DNA of 42,194 nucleotides from positions 1 through 42,194 of the forward strand of contig NZ_JAOWRF010000105.1 in the NCBI RefSeq assembly GCF_025753815.1. Reading direction: 5' to 3'. This document shows positions 9,272 to 17,458 of the stretch, in pieces (positions within the stretch are counted from its first letter, which is position 1; each line of letters starts with the position of its first letter). Origin of the DNA: Plectonema radiosum NIES-515. GTDB taxonomy: Bacteria; Cyanobacteriota; Cyanobacteriia; Cyanobacteriales; Nostocaceae. The position numbers and the translations under genes are program-made. The notes beneath the pieces were generated by a model. The model saw nothing but the letters and a program-made list of their open reading frames with translations, was not told the DNA's origin and did no database searches.

Positions 9272-9310
9272 GGATGGGGAGAATAACTTAACGCCCTATG
9301 GGGAAGTTCG

Positions 9311-9402
9311 TAGTAAGGGCTGAAGCCCTTAAAAGCGAAGATATGAGGCGAAGATATGAGCGGTAAACCGCTCACTACGAAGAGTATTTTACGTTTAATT
9401 AC
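9311..9402 (+). repeat. Dispersed double-hairpin repeat overlapping a gene start
   Basis: Contains AAGGGCTGAAGCCCTT followed by ATGAGCGGTAAACCGCT and CACTACGAAG, ending TTTACGTTTAATTA. A second copy at 25904-25983 has the same order and a compensatory stem change (AACGGCTGAAGCCGTT). In this copy a 13-bp unit GCGAAGATATGAG is tandemly doubled. The element supplies the ATG (9356) and about the first 15 codons of the protease gene. Confidence 0.8.
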
Positions 9403-10189
9403 AGCCCTTGTCTTGGTTATTGGCACAGGGCTGTTAGCCATTTTTACTAACTTACAGAACAAGCCCACCCTTGCAGAAAATGGCATATTGACAAATACCC
9501 CGGAAAATGCACAAGACTTAAGAAAAACTCCCCCCCTCTCCCCCTCTCCCCCTCCTCCCCTCCTCCCTCCTTCCCCAAGACCTCATCCCCTACCGCCGAC
9601 GCTGGTACAGTGGAAAGACAGCACCAACAGCGGTGACTACTTTTCTCAAGTTAAATTAACTGAAGTCTGTTATTTAGTTTGGTCGCAGTTTCCCATTCGC
9701 ATTTACGTAGAAACACCGAAAGAAATTAGCAAAGAACAGGCTAAAACATGGGTTAATACTGTCATCCAAGCAGTGCAAGAGTGGAATGTTTATTTACCCT
9801 TGGAGGTAGTCAAACAGCCGGAAGTTGCTAATATTACAATTGTGCGAAAAGCTCCACCTCTTCAGAAGTCGCCTAATAGCAACATTCCCCGTGCGCGATC
9901 GGCACAAACCACTTACAAGTTATACACAAATAACAAAGTTTTATCTCACCGCTTCACGATATTGCTGAGTCCTACCCAGACTGGTAATTATCTTACCGCA
10001 GCCGCCCGCCACGAATTCGGTCACGCCCTGGGAATTTGGGGTCATAGTCCACTCCCAAGTGATGCTTTATACTTTTCGCAAGTCCGCAACCCGCCGCCTA
10101 TTTCTGCCAGAGATGTAAATACTTTGAAGCGCGTTTACGAACAGCCAACTAGTTTGGGTTGGTCTTTGGGGGAAAAGTATCAAAACTAA
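9356..10189 (+). CDS. Predicted zinc-dependent metzincin-like protease, secreted or membrane-anchored
   Basis: A 277-aa protein with an N-terminal hydrophobic segment (about 12-31, LITALVLVIGTGLLAIF) acting as signal peptide or anchor. A proline-rich low-complexity linker (about 58-85) follows, then a catalytic domain with HEFGHALGIWGH (219-230). H219, E220 and H223 form the HExxH zinc site, and G226 is the metzincin glycine. The third histidine sits at H230, one residue later than in the classical HExxHxxGxxH, which is odd for matrixins; I believe related cyanobacterial proteases share this, but that needs checking. The start codon and first codons derive from a dispersed repeat. The proline linker is encoded by a CCCCCTCT/CCTCC microsatellite and is probably variable in length. 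Confidence 0.8.
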   Translation: MSGKPLTTKSILRLITALVLVIGTGLLAIFTNLQNKPTLAENGILTNTPENAQDLRKTPPLSPSPPPPLLPPSPRPHPLPPTLVQWKDSTNSGDYFSQVKLTEVCYLVWSQFPIRIYVETPKEISKEQAKTWVNTVIQAVQEWNVYLPLEVVKQPEVANITIVRKAPPLQKSPNSNIPRARSAQTTYKLYTNNKVLSHRFTILLSPTQTGNYLTAAARHEFGHALGIWGHSPLPSDALYFSQVRNPPPISARDVNTLKRVYEQPTSLGWSLGEKYQN

Positions 10190-10369
10190 AGGTTTTTGCC
10201 ATTAAAACTATCATTGAGCCACGATCATCGCTTTCCTACAATTCTAAATTTAAAATTAAAAATAAAACCCAAGACGTGATTCAGCTAGACTAATTGAGCG
10301 CTGAAAAAGTTACTTTTATTGAATTCACCGAAGAGAATTGACCGCTTGTTCTTCTGCCGTTAAAAGCTA

Positions 10370-10391
10370 GGGTGGACAATAATGCCCACCC
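10370..10391 (-). terminator. Candidate hairpin terminator after the OCP gene
   Basis: GGGTGGACAATAATGCCCAC and the next two bases form a 9-bp stem with one mismatch (GGGTGG.CA / TG.CCACCC) just 8 bp beyond the OCP stop codon on the minus strand. There is no long T tract, so termination efficiency is uncertain. Similar palindromes are common intergenic repeats in cyanobacteria. Confidence 0.45.
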
Positions 10392-10398
10392 AACATTT

Positions 10399-11364
10399 CT
10401 AAACGCGACGTAGGTTCATGAGTTCTTGGGGAGATGCTAGCATATCGATCGCCACAAAGAAAATCTTACCTTGGGGATTGATTAAGAACCGCCAAGCAAT
10501 ATTCATACCCACAGTTACACCAAACCAAGGAGTTTGTACCACACCTGTGACTTTCAGTTGCTTAGAACCATCTGGCAGAACTTCGCAGATACCTTGTTGG
10601 GGCATCATATTTAGTCCTTGGGCTTCTTCGCGCATGTATTTAGCGATCGCCTCATGACCGATTATTGGCTTCTGGAATGGGGGTTGCAGCGCACCATCGG
10701 TAGTAAACAAAGCGATCGCCGCATCAAATTTATCTGCGTTCATCGCTTCAATGTAGCCGAGTACAGCAGGCTCTGTGATACCTTCAATCTTGACTGAAGT
10801 AATAGCAGGAGCACTACGTTTAAACGCAGGTTCCGCAGCAGCTTTGGAACTACTTGGACCAAGAGCAGATGTATCAAATCCCATATCTACTACAGTGTTA
10901 CGCAGTACGGTAATTTGCTGACCTGCATCAAGTTTCTGGGTAGCTTCTAATACTACTTTCACACCAGGAGACATTTGGTAACCGCTGGGAATCGGAGTCA
11001 CAACGCCTTGTTTCATCAACTCACCTAACTCATACCAAAAAGCCAGCTTGGTGTTAACACTGAAGAAACCATAAGAACGGCTGATTGGACTATCAGCACG
11101 GTTAGCAAGTTCCCGCATGACTTGGGTTTGCTCTTCTTGAGACATCTGCTTAATTTGGTTGAGCAAACCTTCCGCTAGTTGCAAGCGTGCTACTCCAGGA
11201 GCTGCGGGAGTAATTGTCTTACCCATTTCGGTGTAAGCATACCAGAGATAAGCCAGTTGATCGTCAACGCCTAGTTGATCGAATAGGGCTATGGTAGCTG
11301 GAATTGGGCTAGGAACTTGAGTGTTAGAGAAAATATTTTGAGCGGATTCGATACTTAAAGCCAT
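10399..11364 (-). CDS. Orange carotenoid protein, probably of an OCP2/OCPX-like clade
   Basis: Binds one keto-carotenoid between an N-terminal helical domain (about 15-160) and a C-terminal NTF2-like domain (about 195-315). Blue-green light activates it to quench phycobilisomes. Key residues match Synechocystis OCP: Y44, W110, R155, then with a three-residue linker shift Y204 (Y201) and W291 (W288). The start is ATG 11364, preceded by GGAG; an upstream in-frame TTG would add five residues including the ribosome binding site itself. The linker is alanine/serine-rich (GPSSSKAAAEPAFKRS). The N-terminus (SIESAQNIFSNTQVPSPIPA) differs from OCP1 as I remember it, and no frp gene is nearby, which suggests a clade that recovers without FRP. 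That clade call is inference. Confidence 0.95.
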   Translation of the reverse strand: MALSIESAQNIFSNTQVPSPIPATIALFDQLGVDDQLAYLWYAYTEMGKTITPAAPGVARLQLAEGLLNQIKQMSQEEQTQVMRELANRADSPISRSYGFFSVNTKLAFWYELGELMKQGVVTPIPSGYQMSPGVKVVLEATQKLDAGQQITVLRNTVVDMGFDTSALGPSSSKAAAEPAFKRSAPAITSVKIEGITEPAVLGYIEAMNADKFDAAIALFTTDGALQPPFQKPIIGHEAIAKYMREEAQGLNMMPQQGICEVLPDGSKQLKVTGVVQTPWFGVTVGMNIAWRFLINPQGKIFFVAIDMLASPQELMNLRRV

Positions 11365-11831
11365 GTTCGCAATCTCCAATGTTATTTGTTAATTAGCAAG
11401 AATCTTCAATCTGAAACAGACTGACAATAAACCTGCGTCAACTCAAATCGAGACTTTTAGCGTGCTAAAAGCCAGACAGGAAAAGTAATCACCCTTGCAG
11501 GTGTTCATTTGTTAGCGTGCTAAAAGCCAGTCAGGGACTGTCTTCCAGGTAAATCTTTAATTCAATACAAAGGTGCGGTTTGAAAAAGCGCCTCAACAAC
11601 CTAACTGCTTACAGCTAGGAAAATTTATTTGTTAGAGGTTTAACGTTTACATAGGTAAGTTTACCAAAATTAATAAACATTTGTAAATTTTTTTAACAAA
11701 ATAGTTACAAATATTGCTTATCGCTCATATTATATATTTTATATATAATCTTTACTGAACTGACCAAGGTGAATGAGGCGTTACCTTCTCGCTAAGGAAA
11801 TCAAGATAATAACGCGAACCCTGGGGAATAA
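11365..11831. other. Long leader/intergenic region upstream of the OCP gene
   Basis: No gene is visible on either strand. The part near the OCP start carries two near-identical 18-bp sites (listed separately). The middle (about 11630-11755) is very AT-rich, with TATATATTTTATATATAAT, suitable for promoters in both directions. The region is unusually long for this window, consistent with complex regulation of OCP. Confidence 0.5.
11455..11530. promoter_or_regulatory. Paired operator-like sites upstream of OCP
   Basis: The 18-mer TAGCGTGCTAAAAGCCAG occurs at 11458-11475 and again at 11513-11530, 55 bp apart on the same strand, 94-166 bp upstream of the OCP start codon. The first copy sits in the near-perfect palindrome TTTTAGC-GT-GCTAAAA (11455-11470); the second keeps TTAGC-GT-GCTAA. 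A paired dyad at this distance suggests binding of a dimeric regulator, for example in high-light control. The regulator is unknown. Confidence 0.5.
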
Positions 11832-11939
11832 ATGCCGATCGCTTGGATATCTGAAATAAACATGCTTTTCAGTATTCTAGGTGTGTTGGTGGTAGCTGTA
11901 GCCGAAGCCTGGGGTCTGTTTTGGCTCCAATGTTTGTAG
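11832..11939 (+). CDS. Candidate 35-aa single-span membrane protein
   Basis: Starts at ATG 11832 with GGGGA four bases upstream, and ends at TAG 11937. The peptide MPIAWISEINMLFSILGVLV and onward is one hydrophobic helix ending in WLQCL. It lies divergent from OCP, downstream of an AT-rich promoter-like stretch. It does not match any photosystem or cytochrome b6f small subunit that I remember. The stop codon overlaps a dispersed repeat (TAGGTTGGGTAAAGCGAAGC), so the end of the frame may be incidental. Confidence 0.35.
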   Translation: MPIAWISEINMLFSILGVLVVAVAEAWGLFWLQCL

Positions 11940-12002
11940 GTTGGGTAAAGCGAAGCGAAACCGAACACAACTACTTAAAAATAAATTCAGCCAAGGGCTT
12001 AC

Positions 12003-13151
12003 CTACGCTCCGCGACTAAATTGCACGCGGGGTTGAATTAAAACATTAGTATAAAGTTCTTCGAGTCGAGTAACATTATTGCTGAGGGTATATCGCTCTA
12101 GTACTCGCTTTCTGGCTTTTTGCCCTAGCAGTGTTGTTAATTCTGGATGGTCTTGGAAGAGGGGCAAAAAAGTTTTTAATTGCGATCGCACTGTTTTGGT
12201 GTTGAGAATTACACCTGCACCCTTCGACACTACTTCACCATCTGCACCGACATCTGTGGCTAAACACGCGCTTCCCACTGCCATTGCTTCTAACAAAGAC
12301 AGGGAAAGTCCCTCTACTAATGAAGGCAAAATAAATACATCTGCACCGCGTAATATATCGATGCGTCGGTTTTCGTTGGCAATAAACCCTAACCAACTTA
12401 TGCCATATTCGGAACCATAAAAGGTTTCTAAAGAAGATTTCAATGGACCATCGCCGACAATTAGCAATTTACTATCATGCCGCATTTCTGCTTGTTTCCA
12501 GGCACGAAGGAGAGCTTCGACGTTTTTCTCTTGGGCAATGCGACCTTGATAAACAAACAAGCGTTCTGCGTTAAATTCTGCTTTGATTTTAGAAGTCCCA
12601 GGACAATACTTGCTAGTATCCACACCGTTGGGAATTACGGCAATATTTTCTTCTGGGACACCCATCCGGGCTAGCAATTCTCGCTGTATTTGAGAAAATA
12701 CAATCACGCGATCGTAGTTACCCAAAAAAGGCGCATAAAGTTGATACGCCAAAAGTTGTGTTCCTGATATCAGTTTTGCCCCTTTGCCAGCAAATGGTGT
12801 GTGGAAAGTGGCAACTAAGGGCAAATTCAGTTCTTCACAGATTTCTGGCAGAACAAAGTCAAGGGGAGACAAAGTTAAAGAAGCGTGAACTACATCCGGC
12901 TTGATACGCTTTAACGACTGAGTTAAAACCCTAGTCGCTTTAAAAGTCGGAATTGTGTAAACCTGGGACTTGTAAATGAAGGGTAGCGGAACCTCTGGAC
13001 AATTGGGCCAGTTGTCGGGTTCAGATTCTTCTTGGGCGAAGTGAAGGAAACTAACTTGGTGTCCCCTGTCTAGCAAGGCATTTGTGATTTCCCGACTGTA
13101 GGTGACATTGCCGCAAAAGGGTGATTTTTTTCCAATCCAGGCTATACGCAT
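12003..13151 (-). CDS. GT4 family glycosyltransferase
   Basis: A 382-aa GT-B fold enzyme that transfers sugar from a nucleotide donor. The N-terminal half (MRIAWIGKKSPFCGNVTYSR) has the acceptor-side glycine-rich start and ATFHTPFAGKG. The C-terminal half has the donor site: GRIAQEKNVEALLRAW, LLIVGDGPLKSSLE and the E-x7-E-type LPSLVEGLSLSLLEAMAVG. There are no membrane segments. The opening motif is similar to what I recall for cyanobacterial digalactosyldiacylglycerol synthase DgdA, but I cannot confirm it, so the acceptor is left open. It stands alone on the minus strand, with 379 bp to the next upstream gene. Confidence 0.88.
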   Translation of the reverse strand: MRIAWIGKKSPFCGNVTYSREITNALLDRGHQVSFLHFAQEESEPDNWPNCPEVPLPFIYKSQVYTIPTFKATRVLTQSLKRIKPDVVHASLTLSPLDFVLPEICEELNLPLVATFHTPFAGKGAKLISGTQLLAYQLYAPFLGNYDRVIVFSQIQRELLARMGVPEENIAVIPNGVDTSKYCPGTSKIKAEFNAERLFVYQGRIAQEKNVEALLRAWKQAEMRHDSKLLIVGDGPLKSSLETFYGSEYGISWLGFIANENRRIDILRGADVFILPSLVEGLSLSLLEAMAVGSACLATDVGADGEVVSKGAGVILNTKTVRSQLKTFLPLFQDHPELTTLLGQKARKRVLERYTLSNNVTRLEELYTNVLIQPRVQFSRGA

Positions 13152-13530
13152 TCTTTATTAGCTATCAGGAAAGCGGGTTTGATTTATCAGCTTTTTGTCG
13201 GAATTGTGTTTTTTGTCTGATTGTGCTGTTGTACTTGCTAGGTTTTTAGTTCTTATCAAATCCCGCGATTACTCAATTCCCCGCGCAAAATGTTCGGTTG
13301 CGATAGCGAAAGTGTATTTATGGATTTTTTTCAATTTTTAAGTTGCTAATTCCTAATCAGTTCATAACAACTTACATAGATGCGATGTATCGCCTCTGGT
13401 TAATGTCAGGTTTATTTCCAGCAAGTACCTGATAAATCATTATTGACTTCAGTTTAGCACGAAAACAAAAGCTTTCAGTAAATAATTGATCGTGTCAGAA
13501 GAGTGAATAATAACTCCTTTTTTTTGATAA
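13152..13530. other. Intergenic region without a recognisable gene
   Basis: AT-rich spacer between the MFS gene and the glycosyltransferase gene, both on the minus strand. I see no open frame, RNA gene or strong repeat. It presumably holds the glycosyltransferase promoter close to 13152. Confidence 0.5.
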
Positions 13531-15156
13531 CTAGTCAGAGAAGTTATACCAGGTTAATATACTACCTGAAAAGACGATCGCCGCCAATCCCAAAAATACA
13601 GCTTGTAATCCAACGAATGTTTCTGCGACACCTGCCAATGTCAAGGGCAAGGTGAGGGCAATATTAATCACGTTGTTTTGCAGACCAAAAACTTTACCAC
13701 GCATTTCCGGTGGGGTTTCGCTTTGGATCGCTGTTTGCATAGGGATACCGACTAACGCTCCACACACACCCAACAACGCCACCAACAAAAGGATAATCCA
13801 TAACTGTGTTGTGAATATCGACAAACCAATTAAGGATGCTGTCATACCCATACATCCAAATACACTTAATTGGGTATAAGAAAAACGTTGACAAAATTGA
13901 CCAAGAATGGTTGCCCCAAGAGCGATACCAACACCACCAGATGCGAGTAAAAAGCCGAATTGGGAGGCTTTTAAGTTGGGAATTATTTCTGCCATGCGAA
14001 CGGCAAGAACAGTTAATGCGGCAAAGACAGAAAATAAGATAATAAGTTGGATTAAAGCATTGCGAAGGCGATGATTTTCTCCTAGATACTTAAAACCATC
14101 ACGCAGGTCAGCAAAAACGTGGGGGTATTCTGCTTTTTCTTTGTGAGATTTTTCGTTAGTTGACAAAAGTAACAAAATTATGCCGGCGATCGCATAACTA
14201 CCACCCACCAAAAGTTCTTTACCCAATCCCCCACTACCACCAACAATTTGCCAAATATGCTCGGCAACAGCTAATAACGGTTCCCCGACAGCAAACCCGA
14301 CAATTACCGATGCCATCATGGTTGTTGTATACAGCGAGTTAGCCGAGAGTAAATCTTGCTCTTTCACTACCAAAGGAATCGCTGCCTGTTCTGCGGGTGC
14401 AAAAAACTGCGTCAGCGTCGAAACCAAAAAAGTTACAACTAAAATCATGCAAAAACCAACTGGCAAGACTCCGATTGGTTTCCAATCATGAGTTAACCAC
14501 AACAGCATCGGAATTGCCAAAACCAAAATACCCCGCCAAAAGTTTGTTGCTACTAGCACTGCCTTTTTCGACCAGCGGTCTACAAATACACCCGCAACAG
14601 AACCAAATAGCACCGCAGGAATGGTAAAAGTCATCATCAGCGCTGATACCCAACCGCTAATACTTTGATCGCTTGCCTGAAACTGAGTATTTATTAAAGC
14701 AATCATCAGCACCAAATATATTTTATCTGCTAATTGGCAGAAGACTTGACCACCCCAAAGAGCTAAAAAATTAGGATTTTTCAATACAGGCAAAAAACCC
14801 TGTTGAACATCACTTGATACTGCTTCACCTTTATGTGACGGTTCTTTGCCATTTATAGAAGTTAATGGCAAATTATGCTCAGAAGCATCAATGAAGCCAT
14901 TTTCACTTGTGTTTTTTTCCCCAACTTTTGTTATATCGCTTTTTGATATTTCCGACTTTGACCAATTTTTTTCATTTTGAGAAACGTCTGGAGACATTTC
15001 TTGGGTATACATGCGATCGCACCTCAAGTCGGAAACAGCACTAAGATGTGGTGTTTGTGGCGAATTAGGTGTCCTATTATGTTTTTTGCCGTGACTGGGT
15101 GACATCGGCAAGACTTTTGGTTCTAAATCAGACGGTTGCATCATGGTTGGCAGCAA
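13531..15156 (-). CDS. MFS transporter with a long hydrophilic N-terminal extension
   Basis: A 541-aa major facilitator protein of the EntS/MFS_3-like type, with about 12 hydrophobic segments from residue 128 onward. The conserved loop-2 motif appears as [13 protein letters not shown], and late motifs include [15 protein letters not shown]. The first 120 residues are polar and probably disordered (rich in S, N, K and E), longer than usual for the family. The start overlaps the end of recO by 29 bp; ATGs at codons 5 and 6 (15144, 15141) are alternatives. Position behind deoC and recO suggests co-transcription, but the substrate is unknown. Confidence 0.88.
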   Translation of the reverse strand: MLPTMMQPSDLEPKVLPMSPSHGKKHNRTPNSPQTPHLSAVSDLRCDRMYTQEMSPDVSQNEKNWSKSEISKSDITKVGEKNTSENGFIDASEHNLPLTSINGKEPSHKGEAVSSDVQQGFLPVLKNPNFLALWGGQVFCQLADKIYLVLMIALINTQFQASDQSISGWVSALMMTFTIPAVLFGSVAGVFVDRWSKKAVLVATNFWRGILVLAIPMLLWLTHDWKPIGVLPVGFCMILVVTFLVSTLTQFFAPAEQAAIPLVVKEQDLLSANSLYTTTMMASVIVGFAVGEPLLAVAEHIWQIVGGSGGLGKELLVGGSYAIAGIILLLLSTNEKSHKEKAEYPHVFADLRDGFKYLGENHRLRNALIQLIILFSVFAALTVLAVRMAEIIPNLKASQFGFLLASGGVGIALGATILGQFCQRFSYTQLSVFGCMGMTASLIGLSIFTTQLWIILLLVALLGVCGALVGIPMQTAIQSETPPEMRGKVFGLQNNVINIALTLPLTLAGVAETFVGLQAVFLGLAAIVFSGSILTWYNFSD

Positions 15157-16102
15157 AATAAGAATCGATCAACGCAGCGGAGCGAATAGGACGACCAAGA
15201 TGATATTGAGCATATAAGCGCAGAATTTGCTCAACAGATGACCAGCCATCATTGGCAGCATTAGGCATTATCTCTGGTTGCGGCAACTGCTGGAGCATAG
15301 CCAGTTCTGTCGCATTTAGTTTTTTAGAAAGCACTGGTATTTCTTGGCAATGGACAATGGTTTCGTAGGCTGGGGAGGATGGGGAGGACAAGGGAGAGGG
15401 GGAAGACAAGGGAGAGATAGGAATTTGTTTCTTACCCCCTTGTCCCCCTTGTCCCCCTTGTCCCCCTTGTCCCCCTTGTCCCCCTTGTCCCCTTGTCCCC
15501 TTGTCCCCCTCTTTACGCAAGCGCTCCAAAGCTTGTAAACTAATTATTCCACCAGCAGAGACACTAAAGCCGACCTGAGCCTTGGGGTCTGTAAAATCTG
15601 GTATTAAGGGACTCTGAGTCAAGCAACAAACTTGCACTTGGGGGGTGAGTCCTGAATTCGCAAAAAGGTGAAATACAGCATGTGCCAGATGAGCGAAAAT
15701 ACTTTTTACTTCTGTGATGGGTATCGCTTCCAACCTACCCAGATGTTCATTGAGTAACTCATACAATTCCTCTTGGGGTTGTTCGCTTAGAGCTTGACAT
15801 AATACAATTTCTGCTAAATACTGACTAGCAGCGAGTTTTCCCAAGTCTTTAGCAAGACCTGGATAAGTTTTTATAGTTTGTGCTTGTGTAATTTTGTCAA
15901 GCGATCGCCCAATTGCAATCAGTAGTTCATTGACCACAAACATCCCACTCCTACCACCAAGACTTGACTTGTGCTTGCGTGCCCCTGGAGCAATTGCTCG
16001 AATCAAACCAAACTCTCGTGTCAAAATTGTCACTAGCCTATCGGCTTCGCCAAACGCCTGGGTTTTCAGATTAATCCCAGTTGCTTTATAGGTTCTACTC
16101 AT
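15128..16102 (-). CDS. recO: DNA repair protein RecO with a repeat-encoded insertion
   Basis: RecO promotes RecA loading in the RecFOR pathway and anneals SSB-coated strands. The N-terminal OB-fold region is recognisable ([40 protein letters not shown]), followed by the helical domain ([18 protein letters not shown]). Residues about 196-246 are an insertion of GGQ repeats and serine/proline runs encoded by a 9-bp microsatellite. Because the unit is a multiple of three, the frame stays open through to the conserved end ([20 protein letters not shown]). The total of 324 aa is longer than typical RecO (about 240-290). It lies between deoC (130 bp upstream) and the overlapping MFS gene. Confidence 0.93.
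   Translation of the reverse strand: MSRTYKATGINLKTQAFGEADRLVTILTREFGLIRAIAPGARKHKSSLGGRSGMFVVNELLIAIGRSLDKITQAQTIKTYPGLAKDLGKLAASQYLAEIVLCQALSEQPQEELYELLNEHLGRLEAIPITEVKSIFAHLAHAVFHLFANSGLTPQVQVCCLTQSPLIPDFTDPKAQVGFSVSAGGIISLQALERLRKEGDKGTRGQGGQGGQGGQGGQGGQGGKKQIPISPLSSPSPLSSPSSPAYETIVHCQEIPVLSKKLNATELAMLQQLPQPEIMPNAANDGWSSVEQILRLYAQYHLGRPIRSAALIDSYFAANHDATV
15434..15511. repeat. Microsatellite (CCCCCTTGT)n inside recO
   Basis: About eight copies of CCCCCTTGT or CCCCTTGT read on the plus strand; recO, on the minus strand, reads them as GGQ triplets. A related tract fills 41688-41770. Such short tandem repeats are usually intergenic in cyanobacteria, so a copy in the middle of a repair gene is notable. 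Confidence 0.9.
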
Positions 16103-16122
16103 TAGTCATTAGTCAAAGTCGG

Positions 16123-16172
16123 TTAGTAGTTAGTGCTTAGTAGTTAGTGCTTAGTAGTTAGTGCTTAGTAGT
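16123..16172. repeat. 14-bp tandem repeat in the deoC-recO gap
   Basis: TTAGTAGTTAGTGC is repeated three times (16123-16164), followed by a partial copy. The 130-bp gap between deoC and recO consists mostly of this repeat and its ragged flanks (CGACTAACGACTAAC). Confidence 0.85.
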
Positions 16173-16232
16173 CAAAGAAAATCGACTAACGACTAACAAC
16201 GCTCCGACTAACAAAAAACAAATGACTACTAT

Positions 16233-16907
16233 CTATGATTCCAGAGTATCGCGCTGGCGGATCAAATCGATACCGCGAGACGTGCCTAATCTAGTTGCAC
16301 CCGCTACTATTAAGTCTAAAGCTTGCGAGGCGGTGCGAATTCCTCCTGAGGCTTTAATTCCCACTCTTTCTCGTGCCACTTCTTTCAAAAGTTGTACATC
16401 TGCCACTGTCGCACCACCGTTCCAACCTGTACAGGTTTTAATAAATGCTGCCCCTGCATCCATAGCTATTTCTGCTGCCACACTTTTCTCCGCATCCGTC
16501 AGCAGGTTAGTTTCCAATATTACCTTGACATTTCCATCCGCGGCTTCGCAAATTTCGGCAATTTCCCGGTGTATTTCCTCAGTTTTGCCAGCTTTCAGCC
16601 AGCCCAAATTAATTACCACATCCAACTCAATAGCACCATTTTCTAGTGCTTCTTGAGCTTCAAACAGCTTTACGGCTGAAGTTGTAGCCCCAGAAGGAAA
16701 GCCAATCACCGTACAGACTTTAGGACTTTTGCCGTGCAGGAGTTCCGCCGCTTGTTTGACATACACGGGGTAGACGCAAACCGCTGCAAAGCCAAATCTG
16801 TCTGCTTCTTCACACCATTGCTTAACGTGCTCGCTTGTAGCGGTAGGCATCAGCAGCGTATGATCGATGTATGGCGCAATATCAATGTCTGGATAATCTG
16901 CTGCCAT
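16233..16907 (-). CDS. deoC: Deoxyribose-phosphate aldolase
   Basis: Cleaves 2-deoxyribose 5-phosphate to glyceraldehyde 3-phosphate and acetaldehyde in deoxynucleoside catabolism. The 224-aa TIM barrel carries the proton-relay residue D96 in ELDVVINLG, the Schiff-base lysine K157 in FIKTCTGW, and K185 in [10 protein letters not shown]. Length and motifs are complete. It is the first gene of the deoC-recO-MFS run. Confidence 0.96.
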   Translation of the reverse strand: MAADYPDIDIAPYIDHTLLMPTATSEHVKQWCEEADRFGFAAVCVYPVYVKQAAELLHGKSPKVCTVIGFPSGATTSAVKLFEAQEALENGAIELDVVINLGWLKAGKTEEIHREIAEICEAADGNVKVILETNLLTDAEKSVAAEIAMDAGAAFIKTCTGWNGGATVADVQLLKEVARERVGIKASGGIRTASQALDLIVAGATRLGTSRGIDLIRQRDTLES

Positions 16908-17042
16908 TGTTACTTTTACCAGTAATTGATTATTAAACTTTATTTAGAATCATAAAGACATTTTTATTAAATTAAACCATAATTCGTGACATTTTTCCTG
17001 AGTATGTGACAGCTTATTGAGTTTTGGGGGTAGTTTCGCTCT

Positions 17043-17333
17043 TTGTTCCCCTTAGTGTTTAAGTTTACATCTGGCACTAGTCAGGCTAGGAAGGCAAAGT
17101 CCGATTGGGGAAATTTGTCTGTTAGTGAAATTTTAGGGTGGATTAGAAACGAAACGATAAAAGCGTTTACTGCCAAGTATTTGCTCCCCTCCGCTGATAG
17201 AACTATATTTAATACAGCGATTGCCCCTCACGGTGTTGCATTAGAACAGAATTTTAAGCTAGTAGATGGTACATACCCATACACAAGAAAAGCAGATTTA
17301 GTGCCGTTAGTTGCAGCGGCTATTAAACAATAG
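17043..17333 (+). CDS. Hypothetical short protein, possibly a remnant
   Basis: A 96-aa frame beginning at TTG 17043 (or GTG 17055), without a convincing ribosome binding site or ATG. The residues look protein-like (VSEILGWIRNETIKAFTAKY, TYPYTRKADLVPLVAAAIKQ) and the usage of codons does not look random, but I do not recognise the family. It may be the 3' part of a lost gene. It stands alone between deoC and the convergent methyltransferase gene. Confidence 0.35.
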   Translation: MFPLVFKFTSGTSQARKAKSDWGNLSVSEILGWIRNETIKAFTAKYLLPSADRTIFNTAIAPHGVALEQNFKLVDGTYPYTRKADLVPLVAAAIKQ

Positions 17334-17458
17334 CTAGGTATAATACAGCAGATTTCAGGTAAATGAAATACATGTCTAAAACCCAAAACATTGTAGAGAC
17401 GTAGCACAGAATAGTCTCTACGTGTATTCGATTAGCTAGATAGGGTGCCGTCAAACAA

